Shown: positions 33,330-42,112 of the stretch, in pieces
Layout of the letters: each line of letters starts with the position of its first letter
Position numbering within the stretch: the first letter of the stretch is position 1
Source: Flavobacteriales bacterium UBA952
Lineage (GTDB): Bacteria > Bacteroidota > Bacteroidia > Flavobacteriales_D > Crocinitomicaceae
DNA length: 64,000 nucleotides
Reading direction: 5' to 3'
Assembly (NCBI GenBank): GCA_002293185.1
Contig: DBCS01000008.1
Span: 152,443-216,442 of the forward strand
Notes under the pieces: model-generated
Told to the model about the DNA's origin: nothing
The model's input: only the letters and a program-made list of their open reading frames with translations
Database searches by the model: none
Program-made: the position numbers and the translations under genes

Positions 33330-35855
33330 TTGAACCAGCGCCAGCGCTTTTTACAACTTTTCTTCGCCACATTGTTAATAATGTGTACAAAGACAATCGT
33401 TACAGCTCAGGATACCCTTTACGTGAATGGGGAGACCCTCAATGAGGTAGTTACCTATAAAGCCTCGCAAAAAATCATACACGATGTCAAATTGCGAAGA
33501 ATATATCTTTACGGCAATGCAGAGGTACAAAGTGAGGGTTTCTCGATTAAGGCAGGTTATATTCTCATCGATATCGATTCCAACCAAGTTGAGGCGAGTT
33601 ATCGGTTGGATAGCTTAGGTAAGAAAATAGAGTTCCCGGAACTCACTGAAGGCACAGAAACGATCCGCTGCGAGACCATCAAGATGAACTACAAAACGCA
33701 AAAAGCGTACATCAAAGCGCTCGCTATTAAACAAGATGAATTTTATTTCAAAATGGGAACCGCAAAGCGCCAAGCCAATGAGGAACTACATTTGCGCCAG
33801 GGTATTCTTACCACTTGTAATCTAGAAGAACCGCACTATCATTTTCAATTGAGTAAAGGTGTGTTGGTTCCTGAACAGCGCATCGTTACTGGCCCTATGA
33901 ATTTATGGGTTTCGGGCATTCCAACTCCGCTCGGGCTGCCTTTTGCATTTATTCCAACGAACCAAAAAGAACGTACTTCTGGTTTGTTGTTCCCTGAATT
34001 TATTCCGCTTTCGGCCTTCGGTTTTGGATTTCAGAATTTGGGTTGGTATTTTCCTATCAATGAGCGTTTTCAAACCTCTGTATATGCCAACTTGTATAGC
34101 CGTGGCTCATGGGGTTTGCGCAACGACCTCGATTACGCCAAACGCTATGGCTATACCGGTAGGCTCTCGTTGGGTTTCCAGCAGTTCAATAGTGGTTTTC
34201 CAATGAATGATAAACGAAATAAAGTAAGTGTGTCTTGGAGCCATCGTAAGGCGCCAAAATCCAATCCTTTCTGGGATTTTTCTTCGAGTGTCAATTTTAT
34301 CTCCGACAACCAATCTAAAAACTCACTAGATCCTATTAACCCAGAATATTTTTCAAACTCCTTCAATTCCGACATCAACTTAGCACGAAATTTCCCCGGA
34401 AAGCCAATCAATACGGGCTTAAAAATGTCTTTGCGCCAAAATTCTCTTGCTCAAAATATTTCCTTAATGAGTCCGGTGCTCAATGTGAATGTAACGCGTG
34501 TTTTTCCGTTCAAAGACGTTTTTGAAACTGCTGATAAGAACTGGAAAAAAACAATCCAGCGCATCGGATTTACCTACAATTTGGAGGGTCAGAACCGATC
34601 ACAGTTTCAAGACAACTTGCTGAGTAATGGTGATTTCGCAGCAATTAGCCAACAATTCATGAATGGTATTAGTCAAGGTTTGAGCATACAAACCAATACT
34701 GGTTTATTCAAAAATGCGGTGAAGATCAATCCGAGCCTCAATTATGGCAACAAAATCAATTTTCAGCAAATCATAAAGTCCTATGACCCTATTTCGAATC
34801 AAACACAAATAGACACCCTACGCCAAATGGCCATGCGTCATGAACTCAACTTTAGCCTCACAGCAACAACTGTTTTATATGGTTATTACCGTTTTGTGGG
34901 CCCCAAACAAGCGCGTTTGCGCCATTTGATGACGCCAAATATCGGTTACCGCTATACTCCGGGTTGGAACCCACTTGTTACGGCTAACGCAGGCCCAAAT
35001 CAGGCAGCAATTTCTTACTCATCTTTTGAGCGCAGTATTTATCAGGTTGGCTCTGTTCGAGAGGCTTCGCTGCTTACATTTGGCATTAATAATACCGCTG
35101 AGCTCAAGTTGAAATCAGATCAAGATACGCTAACTGGGTACAAAAAAATCCGTCTGATTGATCAGTTTTCAGTGACGGGATTTTATGACTTCACCAAAGA
35201 TAGCATGCAGCTTTCAGATTTGGCATTGAACTTGCGCATAAGCCCGGCCAACTGGATCAACTTTGTGTCAAATGCACAGTGGAGCCCATATGCTTGGAAT
35301 CAATTAGGATCAACCACGGGCGAATACGCTTGGCAAAATGCGCAACAATTGGGCAGACTTACCACTACTAATCTTACAACCACTATTGTGGTCGCACCAA
35401 AGAAAGACCGTAAAAAAATTCAAAATCACAGTACCCTTTTTAACGAACAAGATTGGAATGCCGACTTCAATTATTATGCGCTGCATCCGGAGCGTGCAGT
35501 CTATTACGATATTCCATGGAAAATGAATTTGTCCCATGTTTATGGCATTCGAGCCAATCAAGAAATAAGTACAAGCAACCCCGACTCTTGGTTATTTGTT
35601 CAGACGCTTGTTCTTAGCGGTGACGTCAGTTTTACAAAGCGCTGGAATTTATCAGGCAACCTCAATTTTAACGTACAAGAAACCAGATTAACGAATGCTT
35701 ATTTTTCATTGAATCGCAATATGCACTGTTGGGCTTTGTCTTTTTATTACGTACCTCTTGGTGGTAACAAAAGCTTCTTACTAACTATCCGAAATACGTC
35801 GAGTATCTTTAGAGATGCCAAAATTGAATTCAGGAAGCCGCCGTCGTTTCTTTAG
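33330..35855 (+). CDS. lptD: LPS-assembly outer-membrane protein LptD
   Basis: 841 residues. A TTG start at 33330 is chosen because the next 26 codons form a signal peptide (LQLFFATLLIMCTKTIVTAQ) and no upstream ATG is in frame. An OstA-like N-domain precedes the barrel: RIYLYGNAEVQSEGFSIKAG, IDIDSNQVEASY. The LptD-specific barrel segment includes SGIPTPLGLPFAFIP, then KERTSGLLFPEF. LptD inserts LPS into the outer leaflet, with LptE. It is divergent from the amidase, and its last 26 bases overlap the convergent brkB-like gene. Confidence 0.9.
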   Translation: MNQRQRFLQLFFATLLIMCTKTIVTAQDTLYVNGETLNEVVTYKASQKIIHDVKLRRIYLYGNAEVQSEGFSIKAGYILIDIDSNQVEASYRLDSLGKKIEFPELTEGTETIRCETIKMNYKTQKAYIKALAIKQDEFYFKMGTAKRQANEELHLRQGILTTCNLEEPHYHFQLSKGVLVPEQRIVTGPMNLWVSGIPTPLGLPFAFIPTNQKERTSGLLFPEFIPLSAFGFGFQNLGWYFPINERFQTSVYANLYSRGSWGLRNDLDYAKRYGYTGRLSLGFQQFNSGFPMNDKRNKVSVSWSHRKAPKSNPFWDFSSSVNFISDNQSKNSLDPINPEYFSNSFNSDINLARNFPGKPINTGLKMSLRQNSLAQNISLMSPVLNVNVTRVFPFKDVFETADKNWKKTIQRIGFTYNLEGQNRSQFQDNLLSNGDFAAISQQFMNGISQGLSIQTNTGLFKNAVKINPSLNYGNKINFQQIIKSYDPISNQTQIDTLRQMAMRHELNFSLTATTVLYGYYRFVGPKQARLRHLMTPNIGYRYTPGWNPLVTANAGPNQAAISYSSFERSIYQVGSVREASLLTFGINNTAELKLKSDQDTLTGYKKIRLIDQFSVTGFYDFTKDSMQLSDLALNLRISPANWINFVSNAQWSPYAWNQLGSTTGEYAWQNAQQLGRLTTTNLTTTIVVAPKKDRKKIQNHSTLFNEQDWNADFNYYALHPERAVYYDIPWKMNLSHVYGIRANQEISTSNPDSWLFVQTLVLSGDVSFTKRWNLSGNLNFNVQETRLTNAYFSLNRNMHCWALSFYYVPLGGNKSFLLTIRNTSSIFRDAKIEFRKPPSFL

Positions 35856-36744
35856 CGCTAGATTGAATGCGTTCGTTCAGGACTTTGCCAATATGAAAGG
35901 TGAATTGAGCACCAAAGAATACAATTTGGGCCGAGTAATGTATCCATGCCAACATAATAAAAATGGAGTTGGCTACACCTAATTTACCCATTATAAAATA
36001 GTGATGTAAATAGTAACCAATTAGCCATTGACTAAGGTACAAAAGGAGCGCGGTTGCAATGGCTCCATCTCGGGCAACTCGCCAACTAACTTTTGCGTTG
36101 TGCATGTATTTGAAAATCAATAGAAATATCAACACATTTGAAACTAAGGTAAGAACAACCTGTAATACCTGAAGGGAGAAATCAACAAAACCGTTGTTCC
36201 AATGTAGCCAATTGGTTAGGGCTGAAAAGATGAACACTTGTAGGAAATAGAATAAGATAATCACCAGCGCAAAGACAGCGAGTAGAAATACACCTACAAA
36301 GCGAAAGCCAATGATTTCCATGAAAAAATTTGATTCTTCTCTGCTCTTTTTGGCTACATTAAAAAATTCATTTAAACTGCGTTTGAGCGAAATCATAAAT
36401 GCTGAGCAGGTGTAAAGTAATATCCCAATACTCACTAATTCTAAAAAGAAATTTGGTTTTTCGAAAGATATCCCCTCCACGAGCTGAAGGATAGTTCCGC
36501 TATCCTGAAGACCAAGGCCAGATTGAAGAAGGGAGGACACAATCTGACGCATGTTGTCTTGTCCAATAATGCGTCCATAGATTGACGTCGTTAGGTATAT
36601 GATGGGAATGAACGCAAATAAGGTGTAATAGGCCAAGGCAGCACCATGGTGAAAGGCCCCTTCTTGAACGTATTCTTTGAGTGCGTCCCAGAATGCTTTG
36701 AGCATGAGGCCAATCGTACCTTTTTTATTTTTTGTGGATCTCAA
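35830..36744 (-). CDS. YihY/BrkB-family inner-membrane protein
   Basis: 304 residues with about six membrane helices. It contains the BrkB signature: HHGAALAYYTLFAFIPIIYL near the start, then SSLLQSGLGLQDSGTILQLV, RSLNEFFNVAK, and the C-terminal WIHYSAQIVFFGAQFTFHIG. The family is often misnamed ribonuclease BN; its role is unknown. It begins 20 nt inside the ABC ATPase gene, as last gene of an overlapping five-gene operon. Confidence 0.88.
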   Translation of the reverse strand: MRSTKNKKGTIGLMLKAFWDALKEYVQEGAFHHGAALAYYTLFAFIPIIYLTTSIYGRIIGQDNMRQIVSSLLQSGLGLQDSGTILQLVEGISFEKPNFFLELVSIGILLYTCSAFMISLKRSLNEFFNVAKKSREESNFFMEIIGFRFVGVFLLAVFALVIILFYFLQVFIFSALTNWLHWNNGFVDFSLQVLQVVLTLVSNVLIFLLIFKYMHNAKVSWRVARDGAIATALLLYLSQWLIGYYLHHYFIMGKLGVANSIFIMLAWIHYSAQIVFFGAQFTFHIGKVLNERIQSSAKETTAAS

Positions 36745-37642
36745 TGGCTTGGATATCGGTTAATTTTTCAAAAGCATAAAGCAGAATACGCTCCATATTT
36801 TTGCTTCTCACAAAGTTATGGTAAAGGCCGCCTACAAATAGGGCCTTTTCAAAACGCACTTCAATTCCAGATTGTGTAATCTTGTATTCATCCGGTCTAA
36901 AATGCAAAAGTTCTTCACCGTTTTTAAGTGTGTTTAAAGGTCCGAAAAGTCTTGCGCGTTCTGGTGCTTTGTAGTGGTAATAAACCTCTTCAGGACGGTA
37001 TTTTTTAGTCAATTTACCATTTTGAAGAATGCAAATATGATCGCAAAGACCAAGTACATCTTGCCCCTCGTGTGATACTAAGATGATGCCCGTATCTTCT
37101 TCATCGCGGAGGTCCATGAGGTGGCTGCTGAGTTTTTGCCGCAAATGGGCATCTAGATGCCCAAAGGGTTCATCTAATAACAAGTAATTGGGTTGATTTG
37201 CAATTGCGCGGGCAATTGCCACGCGCTGTTGTTCGCCCCCTGAAATGAGATGGGCTTTGGTAAGGCTAATATCCTTAAGGCCAAATAAGCGCAGTAATTT
37301 TTGGACGCGTTTGTCTCTTTTGGCGTAAGGCCAGTGTAAGATAGCTTCTCGAATGTTTTCTTCAACGGTGTGGTAAGGATCTAGTTTGAAATCTTGATTC
37401 ACAATAGCTAGCCCTTTGAAACCGGGTACGAGCAGGTTTCTGACCGCTGTTTGTTGAATACCATCGATCCAAATTTCGCCCGCATCGGGGTCTTGTAGTC
37501 CGGCACAAATTTTTAGTAAAGATGATTTACCTGCCCCACTTTTTCCGACTAGTCCTAAGATTTCACCGCGGCGCACCTGAATTTGAAGCGACTTCAATAT
37601 CTGTTTTTGATAGGTCAGTACAATGCCACGTAGTTCGATCAT
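36725..37642 (-). CDS. ABC transporter ATPase with C-terminal TOBE-like extension
   Basis: 305 residues. Walker A LVGKSGAGKSSLL, signature SGGEQQRVAIARAIA and Walker B YLLLDEPFGHLD are intact. After about residue 230 an extra segment (HFRPDEYKIT, EVRFEKALFVGGLYHNFV) looks like a TOBE-type domain found in importer ATPases of the PotA/MalK/ModC class. No permease or binding protein is encoded nearby, so the transport partner is unknown. It overlaps the upstream gene by 4 nt. Confidence 0.88.
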   Translation of the reverse strand: MIELRGIVLTYQKQILKSLQIQVRRGEILGLVGKSGAGKSSLLKICAGLQDPDAGEIWIDGIQQTAVRNLLVPGFKGLAIVNQDFKLDPYHTVEENIREAILHWPYAKRDKRVQKLLRLFGLKDISLTKAHLISGGEQQRVAIARAIANQPNYLLLDEPFGHLDAHLRQKLSSHLMDLRDEEDTGIILVSHEGQDVLGLCDHICILQNGKLTKKYRPEEVYYHYKAPERARLFGPLNTLKNGEELLHFRPDEYKITQSGIEVRFEKALFVGGLYHNFVRSKNMERILLYAFEKLTDIQAIEIHKK

Positions 37643-38067
37643 CGGATGAGGGCTTTTGGAAAAGATTTAGAGGCAATGAAGATACCAGGTATAGGGTTGG
37701 CCATTGGCTCATAGTCTTTGAGGTAAATACGGATGGTGTAATTGGTGTCATCAATACTTAAGCTACAATGATCTATGATACATTTGGATGCACCCACATA
37801 GAGCATTGGACTGTCCTCGGAATGAATTTCAAATAGGTGCATTTGTTCGATATCGTAAGAGAAAAGTGCATCGTTTTCGTCATATCCTGAAAGTGTATAG
37901 GTGGAATTCTCTTTTTCTAGCACTTTGAGAACTGTAGTTGTAATCTCTAATTCGTCTTCCCACTCGTAGCGAAGGTTATCGGCAGACTCTTTTCCACCGT
38001 ATTTCTCATTGGCAAGTTCTTGTGAATAAAGCTCATTGAGCAAGTGGATGTGTATCTTACAATTCAT
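37639..38067 (-). CDS. Hypothetical protein
   Basis: 142 residues, acidic, no signal peptide or membrane segment. The predicted strands (LEITTTVLKVLEKENSTYTL, YTIRIYLKDYEPM) give no recognisable domain. It overlaps the upstream LETM1-like gene by 11 nt and the downstream ABC ATPase by 4 nt, so it is firmly inside this operon. Function unknown. Confidence 0.6.
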   Translation of the reverse strand: MNCKIHIHLLNELYSQELANEKYGGKESADNLRYEWEDELEITTTVLKVLEKENSTYTLSGYDENDALFSYDIEQMHLFEIHSEDSPMLYVGASKCIIDHCSLSIDDTNYTIRIYLKDYEPMANPIPGIFIASKSFPKALIR

Positions 38068-39346
38068 CTTGGGGTTGTTTTTTTTCTACTTCATTTACTT
38101 TAAAGGCAGAGGGGATGAGTTCCGGCACGAGTTTCATGACGATAGGAAGCAGAAGGGTTCCGCCTGGAAAAAGAAAAATCGCGAGCGATGGCATAGATTT
38201 CAAGATGTCGTAGAACTGCGCCTTGACTTGTTCTTTCTCTTCAGGGCTGAGTTCTTCTTTGGTAGATTTTTGTAATAGTGCCATGAGTTCTTGACTCTCT
38301 TTGATCTCTGTGATGAGCCGATCTCGATTGCGTCCAATTATTCTAAGCCAGCGCTTGCTGGTTTCTTTATAGGCAAAACTTGCTTCAGTTGATTGCTTGT
38401 AAACTAATAATTCTTGAGGTCCGCTATGAGCAATAAATGCTGTGCTCATTTCTTCTGAGACCAGCATTTGTGCTTCAGTCATATTTAAGACCTTGCCTAG
38501 TGCCTTTAATTTTAGCCGTTCTAATGGGCTAAGCTGGTGCGTACTTTGGAGCAATAAATGCCCGAATTCGTAAGTAAGCTGACCTAAGAGTTCATTTTCA
38601 ATGAATTCTTGTTGCAATACCTTCAGCGGTATGCCAATTTTGATTCGTTTTTGATATTTATTTTTGAGCGAGCGAGGCAATGCAGCTGAGGCAATAAAAT
38701 GTGCTAGAATTTTCTTTTCTTTTTCTTCGACCTTCCCATCGATAAATGCGGCGTAAATCAAGCCATTTAATATTGATGAGGTGTAGCGTTCATAATTTTT
38801 AAGAAAGGTTGTTTGGTCTCCCTCTAAAAAGGCTCTAAAAAGAATGACATCCAAAAAAATAAAAGCATTGGACAGGTGTTTGAGCCAATAATTAGCACCC
38901 ATGAAAGAGCTTTTGATACCTACTCTCGATGCGAGAATAACTTCAAGTTTTTTATTTGGGGTTTGAGCGAATCTTAAGGACAAGCGTTCTTGAAGACTAG
39001 AACCTTCAAACCCCTTGTAAAAAGTGAGTAATGTATCAATAAATTGAATTTGATTAACTGCTTTTTGTTGCTTTCGAATATAGGTAAATAATAAAGTTTC
39101 AAAAACCAGAAGTTTGAGTTGTTCATCTGTATTGAACGTGCTTGGATCTAATTCGTTTGAAAAGATAAAGGATTTGGCTGTTCCGTAGATAAGGCCTGTT
39201 TGATGTGAAATAAAATGGGTGAGGTTGGATTCTTTTTGGTGGATGAGGTCTTGGTCTACACTAAAAACACCTCTCTCCTGTAATTCAAAGAATTTTGCAA
39301 TCCAATTTTTGGATCCTGGTGAAAAGTCAATTTTAGTGGAGGACAT
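38057..39346 (-). CDS. LETM1-related protein
   Basis: 429 residues. The C-terminal ~70 residues carry the LETM1-like segment: AQFYDILKSMPSLAIFLF, then PGGTLLLPIVMKLVPELIPS, with one hydrophobic helix. The middle has a TerB-like acidic loop (YAAFIDGKVEEKEKKIL). Related flavobacterial proteins are called LETM1-related biofilm-associated proteins. LETM1 acts in cation/proton exchange in mitochondria; a similar inner-membrane ion or membrane-homeostasis role here is inference. It overlaps both neighbours by 11-14 nt. Confidence 0.78.
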   Translation of the reverse strand: MSSTKIDFSPGSKNWIAKFFELQERGVFSVDQDLIHQKESNLTHFISHQTGLIYGTAKSFIFSNELDPSTFNTDEQLKLLVFETLLFTYIRKQQKAVNQIQFIDTLLTFYKGFEGSSLQERLSLRFAQTPNKKLEVILASRVGIKSSFMGANYWLKHLSNAFIFLDVILFRAFLEGDQTTFLKNYERYTSSILNGLIYAAFIDGKVEEKEKKILAHFIASAALPRSLKNKYQKRIKIGIPLKVLQQEFIENELLGQLTYEFGHLLLQSTHQLSPLERLKLKALGKVLNMTEAQMLVSEEMSTAFIAHSGPQELLVYKQSTEASFAYKETSKRWLRIIGRNRDRLITEIKESQELMALLQKSTKEELSPEEKEQVKAQFYDILKSMPSLAIFLFPGGTLLLPIVMKLVPELIPSAFKVNEVEKKQPQDEL

Positions 39347-39785
39347 AGCGTATGCTTAGTGCCCAAGCGAAGCCTAATTGCAAACGAGGAAGAACGTAAA
39401 GGCTTGGGCCAAGATCCAAAGAGACATTCAGCGGAAAATCTTCAAGGGTATGCTCTATACCAACAACTGCACTGGCCCCGATGCCTAAACCATTCAAATT
39501 GGTTTCAAACTGGTTCATATTACCCAAGCCTAAATTGGCTCCAAAGCCGTAATAATAATCGAGTAACTCATTGAGTTCATTTTGATAATAGGCATTGCCG
39601 TGTATCCATAAAGCACCCGTATTTCCTCCTAAACCAAGTTCATATGCTTGATGATTGATTCTGTATTTTGCGTTTAGATAAATCACACCGGGGCTTCCAC
39701 CTCTCAAGCCAAGCGAACTCGTGTAGCGTTGCGCTGAAGCAAGAAAAGTGCAAAGACAAGCGAAGGCAAGGAAGAACTTCTTCAT
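39333..39785 (-). CDS. Small outer-membrane beta-barrel-like protein
   Basis: 150 residues with signal peptide MKKFFLAFACLCTFLASAQ. The mature part is rich in alternating hydrophobic and aromatic/Gly strands (LGLRGGSPGVIYLNAKYRIN, YGFGANLGLGNMNQ) and ends in an aromatic-rich ALSIRYVLH strand like a barrel closure. It probably forms a small outer-membrane barrel. It is the first gene of the operon leading to the LETM1-like and ABC genes. Confidence 0.65.
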   Translation of the reverse strand: MKKFFLAFACLCTFLASAQRYTSSLGLRGGSPGVIYLNAKYRINHQAYELGLGGNTGALWIHGNAYYQNELNELLDYYYGFGANLGLGNMNQFETNLNGLGIGASAVVGIEHTLEDFPLNVSLDLGPSLYVLPRLQLGFAWALSIRYVLH

Positions 39786-39801
39786 ATGTTTGGGTTTACG
39801 T

Positions 39802-39829
39802 CAAATTTAGTGTTTAATACAGCGCGCAA
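39802..39829 (-). promoter_or_regulatory. -33/-7 promoter of the LETM1 operon
   Basis: Minus strand TTG (39829-39827), 17-nt spacer, TAAATTTG (39809-39802), 16 nt before the ATG at 39785. It overlaps the end of the lamin-tail gene upstream. Confidence 0.6.
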
Positions 39830-42077
39830 AACTCAAGCGCCGATTAAAAAATACACTTGGGTTTGTTGAAAAGGCTTTGAATTCGAGTATGTAAATTCCT
39901 GCGCTTGCTAAGGTGCCGTACTCAGTGCTTCCATCCCAAATCAAAATACCTGTTGTTCCAAAAAGCTCATTCGTTGCGAGTTGTTTAACCAGTTGCCCGC
40001 TCAGTGTATAAATCGTTGCCTGAACCAACATATTTGCTGCTGGTAACGCGTATTGAATTTCAAGAAAATCGTGGTAACCATCTTGATCAGGGCTCAGTTC
40101 TGGATGGGTTAAGGTTAGAGCACCTTTTTGTTGGGCGCCAATTTGCTGTGAGTTCTTGGCTCCTGGACTGGCGTAACCAATACTTTGGGCTGCCGAGAAC
40201 CAGTTTTGTTCACTTTGAGTGGGCCCAGTGGCGTTTAATCTTTCTAGACTTACTCCCTCGATTTCTTCAATCAAAGGAGAATGCCAAGTGCTCGCATATT
40301 TGAGCTGGTCCAATATATTGCCGTTGTAAAGGAGCACACAAGTACCGCTGTCGTTATAAAAATAAGGAAGCGTTTGCATTTTAATGTGCGTTGCAACAGC
40401 AATTGGATAGAAGTGCAGTAAAAAACTAGTATCGGGGCAAAGCGCAAGAATTTCTTGTGGAGCAATTGATGGATTCGTTAAAGAATAACTTGCTTGCGCG
40501 TTGCCGATACTGCAATTTTTAAGGCTGAGGTATTTATTGCTGGTATTGTAAATTTCTACGAAGTCTGAACCGTTACTCGGTGGGTCAAATAAAAGCTCAT
40601 TAATGACGAGGTCGCCATTTGAGGGTTCTTCTAATCTAATAAAAGTGGTATTCAAACTTGCTTGGTTTCCCCAGCAGTCAGAAAGTGGAGAAAAAGAGAT
40701 GCCTACTGGCTTGCTTCTAGGGAGCGCTTGCTCGAACAGCAGGAGCAATTGCGCCTCATTTTGCATCTGCTGAAAAGGCAGTACTATGCGCGTATATGCA
40801 CCAAGTTCTTCACTAAAAGTAAGGTCAACCTGTGCTAAACTTGAACTATCCATAGGTTCAGAAAAGCCAAGCGCTAGCAGGTTCGAGTCTCGAACTTCGG
40901 CAAACAAAAGAAAGGCAGCCAAGGTGTCGGCAAATGTATCCATTACAGAATTGGGAAGTCCGGGGCTGCCCCCGAGCACAGCCTCGCTCGCTCGCCAATT
41001 GTGTGCAGCGGAGCAGGGGTCTTCAAGAGAGCAGCGCTCCAAACTGAATCCGCCATCTTCCTTGGAAGAATCTTGGTACCAACCAAGTTTGTAGTCGACT
41101 TGGTCTGTTTGGACACCTTGCGCATCAAGCAAGCTTAGCAATTCCCCACTGTTATTGAGGCTTGGAAATACAGCAACTTCAATTGTTTTAGTAGGATCAA
41201 ATCCAGAACCCTTACCCGTCCCTACAAGTGTTGCATAGCAGCCTGGTTGTAACCAATAGGAGGGAAGCGTACAGCTGCCACCTGCATCGTTGAGTTGAAA
41301 ACCATGGAGTTGTTGTGCTTGCAAACCGGAATTGTAAAGCTCGATATATTCAGTATTGGGAAGGCCTTGCTGGGGTTCTGGATCAGCCATGAGCTCTGTG
41401 ATGAGTATCTTCGACATGCTCGGTTCTTGTATTGTGCCAAAATATAAATCGTCGAAGTAAAAATTTTGGGTATTACTATTGCTGTATACACAAGCAAGGC
41501 CAGCATAGGGCCCTAGAGGCAGCCAGGGCAACTGCCCTGACAACCAAAGGTTGCTTGCGGCCGCCATACTTGTCTTTGCTTCAAGGGTATATGCGCCATT
41601 GTAGCATTTGAAAGTAAAAAATAGCTGAAAAGCGGCCGCAATGCTGCCAGCGGGCCCTGCAGCGAGCAAACTATCGTTGCCATTTACTCTTCCAAATAAT
41701 TTTGGAGCGTCTTGGCTTCCAGCCTCACCAAATTCGAGGTAGAGTGCATTTGAGGCCAACAGTAAGTCATTTTGATCTGCAAATAGATAAAAGCGACAAA
41801 AATTTAAACTCGAAGGGCTCAAATTGAGCCGTAGCCAAAAACTACATTCCCAATTTGTTGGCAGATTTGGCTGCATAAAAAAGACAGAACTGCTTCCGCT
41901 ATTGGCTGCATTGAGTTGAAGTTGGCGGTTTGAATTGGTTGTAAATGAACCGATGTCGCCACCCCAAATAAGGCCTTGAAACATACTTTGATCGTGGAAA
42001 TCGTCAAAAACTTGCGCAAAAACAGGCCGAGGTGTACAAGCCAAATGCAGGAAAATTAAAATCAAGAAGAGTCTCAT
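39807..42077 (-). CDS. Secreted lamin-tail-domain protein with FlgD-like C-terminus
   Basis: 756 residues from ATG 42077, where the signal peptide begins (MRLFLILIFLHLAC). Residues about 25-200 are lectin-like (NFYFDDLYFG at the end). A first lamin-tail domain starts at ILITELMADPEPQQG. An Ig-like spacer and a second lamin-tail domain (DLVINELLFDPPSNGSDFVE) follow. The last ~95 residues match the FlgD/gliding-associated C-terminal fold (LSPDQDGYHDFLEI, VQATIYTLSGQLV, GILIWDGSTEYG). This plan is typical of Bacteroidota type-IX-secreted surface proteins. The function is unknown, probably adhesion or matrix. Confidence 0.82.
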   Translation of the reverse strand: MRLFLILIFLHLACTPRPVFAQVFDDFHDQSMFQGLIWGGDIGSFTTNSNRQLQLNAANSGSSSVFFMQPNLPTNWECSFWLRLNLSPSSLNFCRFYLFADQNDLLLASNALYLEFGEAGSQDAPKLFGRVNGNDSLLAAGPAGSIAAAFQLFFTFKCYNGAYTLEAKTSMAAASNLWLSGQLPWLPLGPYAGLACVYSNSNTQNFYFDDLYFGTIQEPSMSKILITELMADPEPQQGLPNTEYIELYNSGLQAQQLHGFQLNDAGGSCTLPSYWLQPGCYATLVGTGKGSGFDPTKTIEVAVFPSLNNSGELLSLLDAQGVQTDQVDYKLGWYQDSSKEDGGFSLERCSLEDPCSAAHNWRASEAVLGGSPGLPNSVMDTFADTLAAFLLFAEVRDSNLLALGFSEPMDSSSLAQVDLTFSEELGAYTRIVLPFQQMQNEAQLLLLFEQALPRSKPVGISFSPLSDCWGNQASLNTTFIRLEEPSNGDLVINELLFDPPSNGSDFVEIYNTSNKYLSLKNCSIGNAQASYSLTNPSIAPQEILALCPDTSFLLHFYPIAVATHIKMQTLPYFYNDSGTCVLLYNGNILDQLKYASTWHSPLIEEIEGVSLERLNATGPTQSEQNWFSAAQSIGYASPGAKNSQQIGAQQKGALTLTHPELSPDQDGYHDFLEIQYALPAANMLVQATIYTLSGQLVKQLATNELFGTTGILIWDGSTEYGTLASAGIYILEFKAFSTNPSVFFNRRLSFARCIKH

Positions 42078-42090
42078 GGCAAACAAAGTT

Positions 42091-42098
42091 TATTTTTG
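42091..42098 (+). promoter_or_regulatory. -7 element of asd
   Basis: TATTTTTG, 14 nt before the asd ATG, in the 35-nt gap to the divergent lamin-tail gene. No -33 TTG at ideal spacing. Confidence 0.45.
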
Positions 42099-42112
42099 TA
42101 AAAAATTGAAAA

